From NCBI RefSeq assembly GCF_006438965.1, contig NZ_RCZM01000006.1, positions 267,912 to 331,911 on the forward strand: a stretch of DNA of 64,000 nucleotides, read 5' to 3'. The notes below the pieces were generated by a model that was not told the origin of the DNA, did not search any database, and saw only the letters and a program-made list of their open reading frames with translations. Position numbers and translations under genes: made by a program. Each line of letters starts with the position of its first letter. Within the stretch, counting starts at the first letter, position 1. The stretch is from Pedococcus bigeumensis. GTDB lineage: Bacteria > Actinomycetota > Actinomycetes > Actinomycetales > Dermatophilaceae. Below, piece by piece: positions 44,609 through 53,535 of the stretch.

Positions 44609-45460
44609 TCAGCCACGGTCCTTGACGCCGAGCATCACGCGGGCGTCGGCGGTGGACAACGCGGGACGTTGCATCACGTCGGCCAGGTGGACCACCCGCT
44701 CCACGAGCTGGGAGTTGTGCTCGACGGGTACGCCGCGCGCGAAGACCACGTTGTCCTCCATGCCCACCCGCAGGTGTCCACCGGCCGACAACGCGGCGGC
44801 AGCCACGGGCAGGTGGCTGCGGCCGATCCCGGTCGCCGACCACGAGGTGACCTCGGGCGGCAGCATCGCGACCCCGGCGAGCAGCGCAGCAGGCGTCCCC
44901 GGCATACCTCCAGGCACGCCGGTCACGAAGTCGACGTGCACCTTGCCCCCGAACGGCAGGCCGTGCGTGTCGATGAGGCGGGCCAGCGACGTCACGTGAC
45001 CCAGGTCGAACAGCTCGAACTCGGGCACCACCTCGCGCTCCTGGGCCTGGACATAGAGGTCGGACATGAAGCCGTAGGGGTTCAGGAAGACGTCGTCGCC
45101 GAAGTTGGTGGTGCCGCAGGTGAGGGAGCAGGAGTCGGGCTCGGCGTCGAGGACCGTGAGCCGCTGGTCGAGGGGATCGTGCACGCTGCCGCCCGTCGAC
45201 AGCTGGATGACCAGCGACGTCTGCTCGCGCAGGGCGTCCACCGCCGCCTTGAGATGTCCCTGGTCCAGCGTCGGCCGGTGCTCGCCGTCGCGGATGTGCA
45301 GGTGGATCATCGACGCGCCAGCCGCCTCGCAGGCGACAGCGGTCTCGACGAGCTCCTCCAGCGTCGTCGGCAGCTGGGGGAAGTCCGCCTTGGCCAGCTC
45401 TGCGCCCGTGGGGGCGACGGTGATGAGGGTGCCGTGGGCGGAGCCTTGCGTAAGAGCCAT
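44609..45460 (-). CDS. Beta-keto acid cleavage enzyme (DUF849/BKACE)
   Basis: 283 aa. Family motifs: ITVAPTGAEL, HLHIRDGEHRPTLD (metal His pair), IQLSTGG, GTTNFGDDVF, GVPGGMPGTPAALLAG and GHLRVGMEDNVVFARG, where the last supplies the Glu/Asn. BKACEs cleave beta-keto acids with acetyl-CoA, the founding member being the lysine-fermentation Kce. ATG 45460 is used; 45469 and 45472 are equally possible. Substrate unknown. Confidence 0.88.
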   Translation of the reverse strand: MALTQGSAHGTLITVAPTGAELAKADFPQLPTTLEELVETAVACEAAGASMIHLHIRDGEHRPTLDQGHLKAAVDALREQTSLVIQLSTGGSVHDPLDQRLTVLDAEPDSCSLTCGTTNFGDDVFLNPYGFMSDLYVQAQEREVVPEFELFDLGHVTSLARLIDTHGLPFGGKVHVDFVTGVPGGMPGTPAALLAGVAMLPPEVTSWSATGIGRSHLPVAAAALSAGGHLRVGMEDNVVFARGVPVEHNSQLVERVVHLADVMQRPALSTADARVMLGVKDRG

Positions 45461-45595
45461 GGCCGACATCATGGCAGCCGTGCCCACACCGCTCGACCCG
45501 GTCACCCCGCCGTTGTGTGGGACACTGTGGGCGCTCACAGCCAACCGAAACCTACTGGGGCCGATCGAACACGCCCAGACAGTGAAAGCAGGACC

Positions 45596-47014
45596 GTGGA
45601 CCTTCACGACTACTACCGGGTCGTGCGCAAGCGCTGGCGCGCCATTGCTGCCGTGACCCTGCTGATGGTGGCGCTGGCCGCACTGCTCACCCTGTGGAGC
45701 CCCAAGACCTACCAGGCACGCACCCAGCTGTTCGTGTCCACGTCCGGTGGTCAGGACTCGACCCAGCTGCTGCAGGGCAACACCTTCACCCAGCAGCGCG
45801 TGAAGTCCTACTCCGACCTCATCACCACACCAAAGGTGCTCGACCCGGTCATCAAGGACCTCGGCCTGACCGACAACGCCGACGAGCTGGGCGCCCGCAT
45901 CACGGCCAGCGTGCCGCTCGACACCGTCCTGATCGACGTCCTGGTCTCCGACCACGACCCGGAGCAGGCGGCGCGCATCGCCAGCGCCGTGGGCAAGCAG
46001 TTCTCGACGAGCATCCTGGACCTCGAGCGGGTGTCCGACGACTCGGTCAGCCCGGTCAAGGTCTCGGTCGTCCGACCGCCGTCGGTACCCGAAGGCCCGA
46101 TCAGCCCGAACCCGGTGCGCAACATCGGCCTCGGGATCGTCCTCGGACTCCTTGTCGGGCTCGGTGTCGCCCTGCTGCGCGACACGTTCGACACGTCCAT
46201 CAAGAGCGAGCGTGACGTCAAGGAAGCGGTCGACGCGACGATCATCGGCGGGATCACCTACGACCCGGAGGGCCCGAAGAACCCGCTCATCGTCCAGTCC
46301 GACCCGCACGGCCCCCGGGCCGAGGCGTTCCGGGCGCTGCGCACGAACCTGCAGTTCGTCGACGCCGCCAACCACCCACGTTCCATCGTGTTCACCTCAT
46401 CGCTCCCCAGCGAGGGCAAGACCACGACGACGGCCAACCTCGCGATCAGCATGGCCGCGGCCGGGGCGCGGGTCTGCGTCATCGAGGCCGACCTGCGTCG
46501 TCCCCGCCTGCTGCGCTACATGGGCATGGAGGGCTCCGTGGGCCTGACCAACGTACTCATCGGCCAGGCCGAGCTGATCGACGTGCTCCAGCCGTTCGGC
46601 GACACCGGGATCATGGTGCTCGGCGCGGGCCAGATCCCGCCCAACCCGAGCGAGCTCCTCGGCTCGGAGACGATGTCGCGGACCATCCGTCAGCTCGAGG
46701 AGATGTTCGACTACGTCATCATCGACGCCCCGCCCGTGCTGCCCGTGACCGACGCCACCGTCCTGAGCACGATCACCGGCGGAGTGGTGCTGGTGGTCGG
46801 CTGCGGTGTCGTCAACAAGGAGCAGCTGAGCCGGGCGCTCATGTCCGTCAAGGCGGTCAACGGCAACGTCCTGGGCCTGGTGGTCAACCGGATCCCCACG
46901 CGTGGAGCGAACGCCGAGAACTACTACTACTCCGAGGGCTACGCGCCGATCACGCCTGCGCGCAGCCGCAAGGAGCGAGCGCGCGAGCGCAACGCCCAGT
47001 CCGCCAAGGTCTGA
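45596..47014 (+). CDS. Polysaccharide co-polymerase / BY-kinase fusion (Wzz-type)
   Basis: 472 aa from GTG 45596. N-terminal Wzz domain with membrane helices at about 14-35 and 178-198, and a cytoplasmic tyrosine autokinase: Walker A LPSEGKTTTTA (Lys275), Walker A' VIEADLRRP, Walker B YVIIDAPP, and a Tyr-rich tail ENYYYSEGY (Tyr443-445). Controls chain length of exported polysaccharide. A low-molecular-weight tyrosine phosphatase and an LCP ligase lie nearby but no glycosyltransferases do. Confidence 0.92.
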   Translation: MDLHDYYRVVRKRWRAIAAVTLLMVALAALLTLWSPKTYQARTQLFVSTSGGQDSTQLLQGNTFTQQRVKSYSDLITTPKVLDPVIKDLGLTDNADELGARITASVPLDTVLIDVLVSDHDPEQAARIASAVGKQFSTSILDLERVSDDSVSPVKVSVVRPPSVPEGPISPNPVRNIGLGIVLGLLVGLGVALLRDTFDTSIKSERDVKEAVDATIIGGITYDPEGPKNPLIVQSDPHGPRAEAFRALRTNLQFVDAANHPRSIVFTSSLPSEGKTTTTANLAISMAAAGARVCVIEADLRRPRLLRYMGMEGSVGLTNVLIGQAELIDVLQPFGDTGIMVLGAGQIPPNPSELLGSETMSRTIRQLEEMFDYVIIDAPPVLPVTDATVLSTITGGVVLVVGCGVVNKEQLSRALMSVKAVNGNVLGLVVNRIPTRGANAENYYYSEGYAPITPARSRKERARERNAQSAKV

Positions 47015-47027
47015 GCCCTCAACGGCC

Positions 47028-48149
47028 CTACGGTGCGACGACCTCGACCTGGCTGGCGCTGATGCCGGCCACGTCGAGGGTCTCGTCGACGGGGGTGTTG
47101 CGCTTGACCAGCGCGAGCCCGACCGGCCCGTCCTCGTAGTGCCTGGCCACCGAGGTGAGCTGGCCCACCTGTCGGTCCCCCGCCATGACGGGTGCGCCGC
47201 GCTCCGGCAGCGTGTGCCCGGACCCGTCGAGGTGCAGGAACACCAGCCGGCGTGGCGGCCGGCCGAGGTTGTGGACGCGGGCGACCGTCTCCTGGCCGCG
47301 GTAGCACCCCTTGTGCAGGTGCACCGCCGTCCGCAGCCAGTCGACCTCGTGCGCGATGGTGCGGTGGTCGGTCTCGAAGCCGAGGCGCGGACGCCAGGCC
47401 GTGACCCGCAGCGCCTCGCTCGCCCAGCTGCCGGCGAGGTCGCGGTCCGCGACCGCCTCGGCCAGCGCCGGTCGCGGGACCAGGACCTCGCGCCACGCCC
47501 GACCGATGGCCGGGTGCCCATCGACCGGTCCGTATGCCGCGGTGTCGCCCACAAGGTCCGGCCAGGGATCGCGCCAGGACAGCGGTTCGCCGGGCTGGGA
47601 CTCGAGAGCTGAGGGTTCGCCGAGGACGGCCCAGTCGGAGGTCACGTCGGACACCTCGACCCTGAGCATGAAGCGCATCGAGTCGAGCCAGGTGACCAGC
47701 GGGGCGGCCTGACCGGGTTCGGTGGTTATCCACGTGGTCTCGCCGTCATCGACGAGGTGCAGGTTGTGCTCGACGTGGCCCTTGGGCGTCAGCACCAGGG
47801 CTTCGCGCGACTGCCGCGGACCGAGCCCGGTGAGCTGCTGGCTGGTGATCGAGTGCAACCACGAGAGCCGGTCCGGTCCGGTGACGGTGACGACCCCGCG
47901 GTGCGACTGGTCGACGACGGCCAGGCCTTCGGAGAGGAGGCGCTGCTCCCGCAGCGGGTCCCCGTAGTGGGCGGCGACGCCCGCGTCAGGGCCGTCCCCC
48001 TCGACGGCGCCGTGGTGGTCGAGCAGCACGGAACGAGCGGCCGATCCCGGCGCCGCCGGCATACCCGGCTCCGCGGCCCCCTCGGGGGTCGGCTCGGTGA
48101 CCGGCTCGATGATGCTCGGCTCGGTCGTCGTCTCTAGCGCGTCGCGCAT
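47028..48149 (-). CDS. ygfZ: Folate-binding iron-sulfur assembly protein (YgfZ/GcvT-like)
   Basis: GcvT-fold protein with the YgfZ signature HLHKGCYRGQETVARVHNLG. The N-terminus has about 30 residues of acidic linker. ATG 48149 preferred over 48158. 373 aa. Proteins of this family use folate to support [4Fe-4S] cluster enzymes. Convergent with the Wzz/BY-kinase gene and overlapping the end of the Fur-family gene. Confidence 0.88.
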   Translation of the reverse strand: MRDALETTTEPSIIEPVTEPTPEGAAEPGMPAAPGSAARSVLLDHHGAVEGDGPDAGVAAHYGDPLREQRLLSEGLAVVDQSHRGVVTVTGPDRLSWLHSITSQQLTGLGPRQSREALVLTPKGHVEHNLHLVDDGETTWITTEPGQAAPLVTWLDSMRFMLRVEVSDVTSDWAVLGEPSALESQPGEPLSWRDPWPDLVGDTAAYGPVDGHPAIGRAWREVLVPRPALAEAVADRDLAGSWASEALRVTAWRPRLGFETDHRTIAHEVDWLRTAVHLHKGCYRGQETVARVHNLGRPPRRLVFLHLDGSGHTLPERGAPVMAGDRQVGQLTSVARHYEDGPVGLALVKRNTPVDETLDVAGISASQVEVVAP

Positions 48150-48550
48150 GTGCCGCACTCTCCGTGGATCGCCATGTGTGTCACGTCAGCAACAAAGCCC
48201 GAACCGGCCAGAACATTCCCCGCGAAGCCCTCGGCGTACTCCTTGGGGCATTCCTGCACGCGACCGCAGTTGCGGCACACGAGGTGGATGTGGTCGGCGT
48301 GGTCGGCGAGGTGGTAGCTCGGCGCCCGGTGGTCGAGGTGCGTGTGTCCCACGATCTGCAGGGACTCGAGGGCGTCCAGGGCCCGGTAGACCGTCGACGG
48401 GGCCAGCGCCGGACCACCGTCGCGCGCCACCTGGGCCACGACGTCCTCAGGCGTGGCGTGGCCCAGCCCGGCCACGGCGTCGAGCACTCGCTGGCGCTGC
48501 GGAGTCATCCGCCGCCCCTGGGCCCGCAACCGCTCGCCGACGTCCTGCAC
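48134..48550 (-). CDS. Fur-family metal-dependent regulator
   Basis: 138 aa, GTG start. Winged helix (TPQRQRVLDAVAGLGHATPE) and dimerisation domain with DHADHIHLVCRNCGRVQEC and a closing CGTC: the CxxC pairs are the structural zinc site. Could be a Fur, Zur or peroxide-type regulator; not decided here. It overlaps ygfZ by 16 bases and diverges from the LCP gene across 50 bases. Confidence 0.85.
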   Translation of the reverse strand: MQDVGERLRAQGRRMTPQRQRVLDAVAGLGHATPEDVVAQVARDGGPALAPSTVYRALDALESLQIVGHTHLDHRAPSYHLADHADHIHLVCRNCGRVQECPKEYAEGFAGNVLAGSGFVADVTHMAIHGECGTCATR

Positions 48551-48600
48551 CCTCCCACTCTACGGTTCGGTCACGACCACCCTTGGGTGATATCTACACT

Positions 48601-49629
48601 GTGCGAGTGCTCGACCAATTCGAAGAGACCGAGAATCCGCCCGCGAAGACGCCCCCGAAGCGCTCGCGCGTACGGCGGACGCTCGCCGTGCTCCTGGCCC
48701 TCGTGGTCCTGGTCGTGGTCGGTGGTGGGGCGGCATACCTGCTGTTCCTCAACAACACCGTCAGCAAGAACGTGAAGCACCAGTCGCTGCTGCCGACCCC
48801 GGGGGTCAGCGGAGCGGAGCCCGCGCCGACGAAGAAGGCGGCGGCCAAGGAAGCCCAGAACATTCTGTTCATCGGTTCCGACGCCCGAGCCGGGCTGGCC
48901 GGTGCCCGCTCGGACGTCATCGTGCTCATGCACATCGCCGGGGACCGCAAGACGGTCACCTTGGTGCACTTCCCACGCGACCTGTACGTCAGCGTGCCCG
49001 GACACGGCAAGGACAAGATCAACGCCGCCTTCGCCTACGGCGGTGCGCCCCTGCTGGTCCAGACCCTGCAGGACCTCGTGGGCGTTCCCGTCGACCACGT
49101 GGCGATCGTCGACTTCGAGGGCTTCCAGAACATGACCGACGCGGTGGGCGGGGTCAACGTCTACGTCGAGGAGCCGAGCAGCAACAGCGGCTACACCTAC
49201 AGCAAGGGCTACCAGCAGATGGGCGGCGCGGAGGCACTGGCCTTCGTCCGCGAGCGCAAGGACCTCAGTGAGGGCGACATCTCGCGCGGCCGCCGCCAGC
49301 AGGCCTTCATCAAGGCGCTGATGCTCAAGTCCCTCAGCAGGAGCGTGCTGACCAACCCGGTCACCCTGGCCAAGTTCGTGGACGCCGGCACGGCGAACCT
49401 CACCGTCGACGACGCGTTCACGGTGAGCAAGATGCGCAGCGAGGCTGCCTCGCTGCGCAGCCTGAGGGGCCGCGACATCGCGTTCGTGACCGCCCCGTTC
49501 ACCGGGTTCGGCACCTCACCGGTCGGCGCGTCCATCGACATCGTCGACGAGCCGGGCATGCGCACCCTCGGCGAGGCCCTGCAGAACGACGCGATGGGCA
49601 CCTACCAGGACGTCACGCACACGCCATAG
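48601..49629 (+). CDS. LytR-CpsA-Psr (LCP) cell-wall ligase
   Basis: 342 aa from GTG 48601. A basic tail, one membrane helix (about 27-49), then the LCP domain: NILFIGSDARAG, RSDVIVLMHI, HFPRDLYVSVPGHGKDKINAAFAYGG, and FVRERKDLSEGDISRGRRQQ with the conserved Arg residues. Attaches glycopolymers to peptidoglycan. Probably works with the Wzz/BY-kinase nearby. Confidence 0.9.
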   Translation: MRVLDQFEETENPPAKTPPKRSRVRRTLAVLLALVVLVVVGGGAAYLLFLNNTVSKNVKHQSLLPTPGVSGAEPAPTKKAAAKEAQNILFIGSDARAGLAGARSDVIVLMHIAGDRKTVTLVHFPRDLYVSVPGHGKDKINAAFAYGGAPLLVQTLQDLVGVPVDHVAIVDFEGFQNMTDAVGGVNVYVEEPSSNSGYTYSKGYQQMGGAEALAFVRERKDLSEGDISRGRRQQAFIKALMLKSLSRSVLTNPVTLAKFVDAGTANLTVDDAFTVSKMRSEAASLRSLRGRDIAFVTAPFTGFGTSPVGASIDIVDEPGMRTLGEALQNDAMGTYQDVTHTP

Positions 49630-49643
49630 CGGGATCGACCCGG

Positions 49644-50570
49644 TCAGGCCTTCTTCCAGGTCGCGAGGTTGCCACCGGCGAGGTAGACGGTCTCACCGAC
49701 ACCGAGCCAGCCACCGCCGGCGGTCACCGACAGGGCGACCGTCCCCGGATCGACCTTGGCCACGTCTGCGGCTGCGCAGCCGACGGCCTTGGTGGGCTTG
49801 GCGGCGTCCACCACGGCGAGGCCGTCGCAGGAGTCGGCGCCGGGGACCACGACGTAGGCGCGAGCCTTGGCGTTCAGCGCCAGCGCGAGGGCCCCCTCGA
49901 CGGTGGCGGACGTCTCCCACTGGTCACCGGAGGTGCTCACCCGCAGTCGGCCGTCCGCGCACAGGGCTGCGGCTCCGGAGTCGATGACGGCCAGGTCGAC
50001 GACCTGACCCGACCCGCACGGCTTGGCGGTACCCCCGGTGGGGATCCCCACCGACGTCGCAGCCCGCGGGTCGCGGAACCACGCGTCCTTGACGGCCACC
50101 GAGTCGCCGAAGTCGGCGTCGAGCGCACTTGCCTGGCGGATGGCCGGAACGCAGTCCGTCGCCGAGTCCGCCCCCACGGCGAACGCTGAACCGTCAGGTC
50201 GGACCCGGACACGGACGATGGTGTCGTAGGGTGCCGACCGCGGACCCCAGGTCTGGCCGCCGTTGCGGGTCAGCTCGAGCTTGGAACCGGCCGACTTGCA
50301 GCTGCCGACGGTGAAGCGGAACGCGGTGTCCTTGTCGAACGCCACCAGGCCCCGCGTCAACGGCACGACCTTCACGCTGAGCGTCACCGGACCTTCCGTG
50401 GTCTTGGTGGTCGTGGGCGACGACGTGGCGACGACACCGGGATCGATCGTGGCGCCGCCCTGGGTGACGGGGTGACGGGTGCTGGTGATGGCGAAACCGA
50501 CCAGCAGCACATCGACCACGAGGAAGGCGGCCAGGCCGACCATCCCCGCGCGTTCGCCCAGGCGCGCCAT
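49644..50570 (-). CDS. Secreted or membrane-anchored beta-propeller-like protein
   Basis: 308 aa. One N-terminal membrane helix (about 9-28), a Thr-rich linker, then repeats such as ELTRNGGQTWGPR and RVSTSGDQWETSA, the Asp/Gly-box type seen in sialidase/BNR propellers. No catalytic residues noted. Its start (ATG 50570, or GTG 50573) overlaps the stop of the tyrosine-phosphatase gene, so the two are coupled. Confidence 0.7.
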   Translation of the reverse strand: MARLGERAGMVGLAAFLVVDVLLVGFAITSTRHPVTQGGATIDPGVVATSSPTTTKTTEGPVTLSVKVVPLTRGLVAFDKDTAFRFTVGSCKSAGSKLELTRNGGQTWGPRSAPYDTIVRVRVRPDGSAFAVGADSATDCVPAIRQASALDADFGDSVAVKDAWFRDPRAATSVGIPTGGTAKPCGSGQVVDLAVIDSGAAALCADGRLRVSTSGDQWETSATVEGALALALNAKARAYVVVPGADSCDGLAVVDAAKPTKAVGCAAADVAKVDPGTVALSVTAGGGWLGVGETVYLAGGNLATWKKA

Positions 50571-51157
50571 CACGGCCTCCCGAGGGCTCGGGCCACGGCG
50601 GGCAGCGAGGCCATGATCTGGGTGGTCATGTCCTCGAACACCTGCGCCGGCCGGCGATAGGGGTCGACGATGTCGGCCGCAGCATCGGTGAGCGGCGCCC
50701 GTAGGCCACGCTGGCCGGCAGCCAGCGTGACCACCCGCGCGATGTGCTCCCGGGCCGAGTCGGACGCGACGTGGACCTGTGCGTCGGCCAGTCCGGACAC
50801 CAGGTCGGCGAACTCGCGGAACGCGAAGACATAGCGCAGTGCCTTGGGGTGCAGCATCGCCACCTTGCCGCGGTGGGCTCGGGTGGCCGTGAGCACGATG
50901 TCGGCCTCAGCGACCAGCGCCGGGGTGAGGTCACGCGCGACGAAGCCGTCCGCGGCATACCCCTTGGACTCCAGGAGCACGCGCGCCTGGTCCTCCATGG
51001 GGTGTCCCGCCATGGCTCCGGTGCCGCCGCTGGACACCTCGACGGCGCCGGGGCCCCACGAGCTGTCCAGCTCGGTCTGGAGGGCGCGCTCGAGGAACGG
51101 GGAACGACAGATGTTGCCGGTGCAGACGGTGAGGACCCGCGCGGGGTTCGATGACAT
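50570..51157 (-). CDS. Low-molecular-weight protein tyrosine phosphatase
   Basis: 195 aa. The P-loop VCTGNICRSPF gives the nucleophile Cys12 and Arg18; the acid DPYRR loop (VDPYRRP) lies near residue 165. Expected to dephosphorylate the BY-kinase tail encoded at 45596-47014 and so tune polysaccharide export. Nine bases after the nitrobindin stop, and coupled to the propeller-like gene. Confidence 0.9.
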   Translation of the reverse strand: MSSNPARVLTVCTGNICRSPFLERALQTELDSSWGPGAVEVSSGGTGAMAGHPMEDQARVLLESKGYAADGFVARDLTPALVAEADIVLTATRAHRGKVAMLHPKALRYVFAFREFADLVSGLADAQVHVASDSAREHIARVVTLAAGQRGLRAPLTDAAADIVDPYRRPAQVFEDMTTQIMASLPAVARALGRP

Positions 51158-51166
51158 CCGGGAGCC

Positions 51167-51664
51167 TCAGCCGACGCGCTTGAGCTCGGCGGAGAGGTGG
51201 CTCTGCAGCGGTTGACCCATGGCAGCCATGTCCATCGCCCACATCAGGTTGGAGTTGACCAGTCCGTAGAGCCGGGTGGCGGCGTTGTACTCCTTGGCGT
51301 GCGGGCTGCGCAGCACGCCGTCGGTGCGCAGCTCGATCTTGGCCGGCTCGGCTTTGCCGTAGTACAGCTCGACGATGCCGGTCGGGTGGGTGAGCAGAAA
51401 CTCGACCTCGCCGTCCTCGAACGGACGCCAGAACCCGAGCTCGGTCGCGAGGGGGCGCACCTTCTCGCCGGCCTCGTTGAGCAGCCACGTGCGGCTGTGC
51501 CACTCGAGGAACGGGCGACCGTCGTGGGTGACCTCGATCTCCTGCCCGAAGTTGGCCGACTCGATGGTGGGGTAGCCGACGACACCGGCGCCCTCCCAGC
51601 GTCCGATCAGCCAGGCCAGGGGCGCCAGCGCGCGCGGGAGGTCTGGGTCGAGGGTGAACTGCAT
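51167..51664 (-). CDS. Nitrobindin (FABP/THAP4-like heme protein)
   Basis: 165 aa, ten-stranded barrel family. The signature GRWEGAGVVGYPTIE is at residues 21-35. Bacterial nitrobindins bind heme b and isomerise peroxynitrite. Start ATG overlaps the stop of the 32-residue gene upstream (TGATG). Confidence 0.9.
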   Translation of the reverse strand: MQFTLDPDLPRALAPLAWLIGRWEGAGVVGYPTIESANFGQEIEVTHDGRPFLEWHSRTWLLNEAGEKVRPLATELGFWRPFEDGEVEFLLTHPTGIVELYYGKAEPAKIELRTDGVLRSPHAKEYNAATRLYGLVNSNLMWAMDMAAMGQPLQSHLSAELKRVG

Positions 51665-51762
51665 CAGCGGGGCGTCTTGACCAGGCGGTAGACGACGAAG
51701 CCCGCGAACCAGGTGATCACCACGGCCGTGAGCGCGAGGAGGGAGATGTAGAACGTGTGCAC
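51664..51762 (-). CDS. 32-residue single-span membrane peptide
   Basis: GTG start at 51762 and TGA sharing its last base with the nitrobindin ATG. The product begins MHTFYISLLALTAVVITWFA and ends FVVYRLVKTPR: one membrane helix with a short basic C-terminus. Stop-start coupling with nitrobindin argues that it is translated. Too short for most gene finders. Function unknown. Confidence 0.65.
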   Translation of the reverse strand: MHTFYISLLALTAVVITWFAGFVVYRLVKTPR

Positions 51763-51786
51763 GCGCCAGATCGTAGCCTGTGGACC

Positions 51787-52155
51787 ATGACAGACCCGCG
51801 CACGCTCGTCATCAAGGTCACCTGTGGCGTCGAGTCACTCGAACGGCTCAACCAGGCGTTCACCGTCGCTGCGACTGCGGTGGCCAGCGGAGTGGAAGTG
51901 AGCCTGTGGCTCACGGGGGACGCCTCGTGGATGGCGGTACCGGGTCGGGCGGAGGCCGTCGAGCTGGCGCACGCGGCTGCGCTGGCCGACCTGCGCGACG
52001 CAGTCGTAGCCTCCGGGACGGTCACCGTCTGCGGTCAGTGCGCGGCTCGACGTGAACTCAGTGCGGCCGATCTGGTGCCCGGCGTCGTGATCCGTGGCGC
52101 AGCGGCCTTCGTCGAGGAGGTCATCGCCCCGGGCGCCCAGGCCCTCGTCTACTGA
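51787..52155 (+). CDS. DsrE-family protein
   Basis: 122 aa. DsrE/peroxiredoxin-like fold: LVIKVTCGVESLERLNQAF, TVAATAVASGVEVSLWLTGDAS, and VTVCGQCAARRELSAADLV with CxxC (one of the possible sulfur-transfer cysteines). Divergent from the nitrobindin unit. Possible sulfur relay or stress role. Confidence 0.78.
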   Translation: MTDPRTLVIKVTCGVESLERLNQAFTVAATAVASGVEVSLWLTGDASWMAVPGRAEAVELAHAAALADLRDAVVASGTVTVCGQCAARRELSAADLVPGVVIRGAAAFVEEVIAPGAQALVY

Positions 52156-52299
52156 CGACCGGCCGCCGAGCGGGACAGCGGTGCCGGTATGCCGCGTGGC
52201 TGGCTCCTCCCCCTTCTGGCCACCCAGCGCGCATCCGAGCCGCTCAGCTGGTCAGCCATCCGGCCCCCTTGGCCAGAAGTGCCGGGCGGTCGGGGCAGG

Positions 52300-53169
52300 T
52301 CAGGTCGCGAACCAGGGCGACGTCACGACGACGTAGGCCACCACGCCGACGAGAAGTGACGACGCCGCGGCCACGGCGAGCTGCGCCCGGGGCATCGCCG
52401 TCGCGGGCAACGGTGCCAGCACCCGGCGAGCCGCGTGCGAGATGGCGGCGGCAAGGAGGCCGAGGAGGGCTGCCGAGCCGGTCATCGGGTCGCCCGCCAG
52501 TAGGGAGACGACGACCGCAGCCCCTCCGCCGAGGACCATGGCGATGAACAGGGCCCACTTCCGCAGGCGGCGGATCGAGACACAGGGGTCGGCCAGGGCG
52601 CCGATGCCCAGGCCAGCCATCGTCGCCGCGAGGGCGTGCTCGCCGGCCAGCACGTGCGGGATCGGCGCCAGCGCGATGCCCGCGGAGATGATCGCCAACC
52701 CCGATGTCGTGGCGGCCACGGACTCGGTCAGCCGCGGGCGACCGTCGCGACGCATCAGCTGGTGCAGGAAGGCGACGATGACCGAGACGGCCAGGGCGGC
52801 CGGCATCCACTGGAGGTAGGGGTCGCTGCGGGTGAGCAGGGCGGTCCCGGTCATCAGCAGGGTGCCGATCGCGAGGACCCCGCTGGTGCCCCTCGGGCTG
52901 GGCAGGCTGAGCAGCAGCGGCCATCCCCAGGCCAGCACCAGCCCGGCGAGCGCGACAGCCAGGGCGACGAACTGGGGGCTGGCGTAGCCGGTCAGCGCCA
53001 CCAGGGCGGCAAAGGCCAGCGTCGCGGCGATCGACAGGGGTCGAGGCAGGAGGGCCCGCCGCGGCAGGGCCGGCTTCGCGGTCTGGGCGTGGGCTCGACG
53101 CTCGCGACGGGTGAGCGGGACGGCAGGGTTGTTGGGCGCCTGCTCGGGGACGTCGGACACAAGGGGCAT
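52300..53169 (-). CDS. Integral membrane protein, unknown function
   Basis: 289 aa with a basic cytoplasmic N-terminus (residues 1-42) and about eight hydrophobic helices (from 45 onward). No motif is certain; LMRRDGRPRLTESVAATTSG is a polar loop reminiscent of phosphatidate cytidylyltransferase-like proteins but without CTP-binding residues. Downstream (52156-52299) is a 10-bp inverted repeat (CTTCTGGCCA). Confidence 0.6.
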   Translation of the reverse strand: MPLVSDVPEQAPNNPAVPLTRRERRAHAQTAKPALPRRALLPRPLSIAATLAFAALVALTGYASPQFVALAVALAGLVLAWGWPLLLSLPSPRGTSGVLAIGTLLMTGTALLTRSDPYLQWMPAALAVSVIVAFLHQLMRRDGRPRLTESVAATTSGLAIISAGIALAPIPHVLAGEHALAATMAGLGIGALADPCVSIRRLRKWALFIAMVLGGGAAVVVSLLAGDPMTGSAALLGLLAAAISHAARRVLAPLPATAMPRAQLAVAAASSLLVGVVAYVVVTSPWFAT

Positions 53170-53176
53170 CCTCGCA

Positions 53177-53452
53177 TCACCCTCCGGCGAAGGGAGGCAG
53201 TACCTCGAGCACCGACCCCTCGGGTAGTGGCTGGTCGCGGTGCGTCGCCCGGCCGTCGAGGAGGAGGGTGCTGACGGCCGTCACCGGGGCGAGGTCGGGG
53301 TGCAGCGCGTCGACCGTCGCCACGGCGTCGGCAACCGTCGCGCAGCCACGGACGACGTCGGACTCCACGCCGGCCGCGGCTCTGGCGCCGGCCCAGTACC
53401 GCACCGTTGCGGTGCGCACGGTGACGGTCGCAGCATCGTTCTCACGCGGCAT
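53177..53452 (-). CDS. moaD: MoaD/ThiS-like ubiquitin-fold protein
   Basis: 91 aa ending in PPFAGG, the C-terminal Gly-Gly required for thiocarboxylate formation. [21 protein letters not shown] and [23 protein letters not shown] match the beta-grasp fold. ATG 53452. Seven bases ahead of the membrane-protein gene start. Molybdopterin synthase small subunit or a related sulfur carrier. Confidence 0.85.
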   Translation of the reverse strand: MPRENDAATVTVRTATVRYWAGARAAAGVESDVVRGCATVADAVATVDALHPDLAPVTAVSTLLLDGRATHRDQPLPEGSVLEVLPPFAGG

Positions 53453-53467
53453 ACCCACGCTCCTCTC

Positions 53468-53485
53468 GTGAGACAACGATCTCAC
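53468..53485. promoter_or_regulatory. Inverted repeat between moaD and glnR
   Basis: GTGAG-acaacgat-CTCAC lies in the 83-base divergent gap. Candidate operator; it does not fit the usual GlnR box. Confidence 0.35.
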
Positions 53486-53535
53486 CATGTGTGCAGAGGC
53501 GCTGCGGCGGCCCCGCAGCCGTATCCTTTCAAGGC

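Noticed and set aside
52214-52280. Inverted repeat CTTCTGGCCA as a terminator
   Set aside because: The arms are separated by about 45 bases and no T-tract follows; too weak to call.
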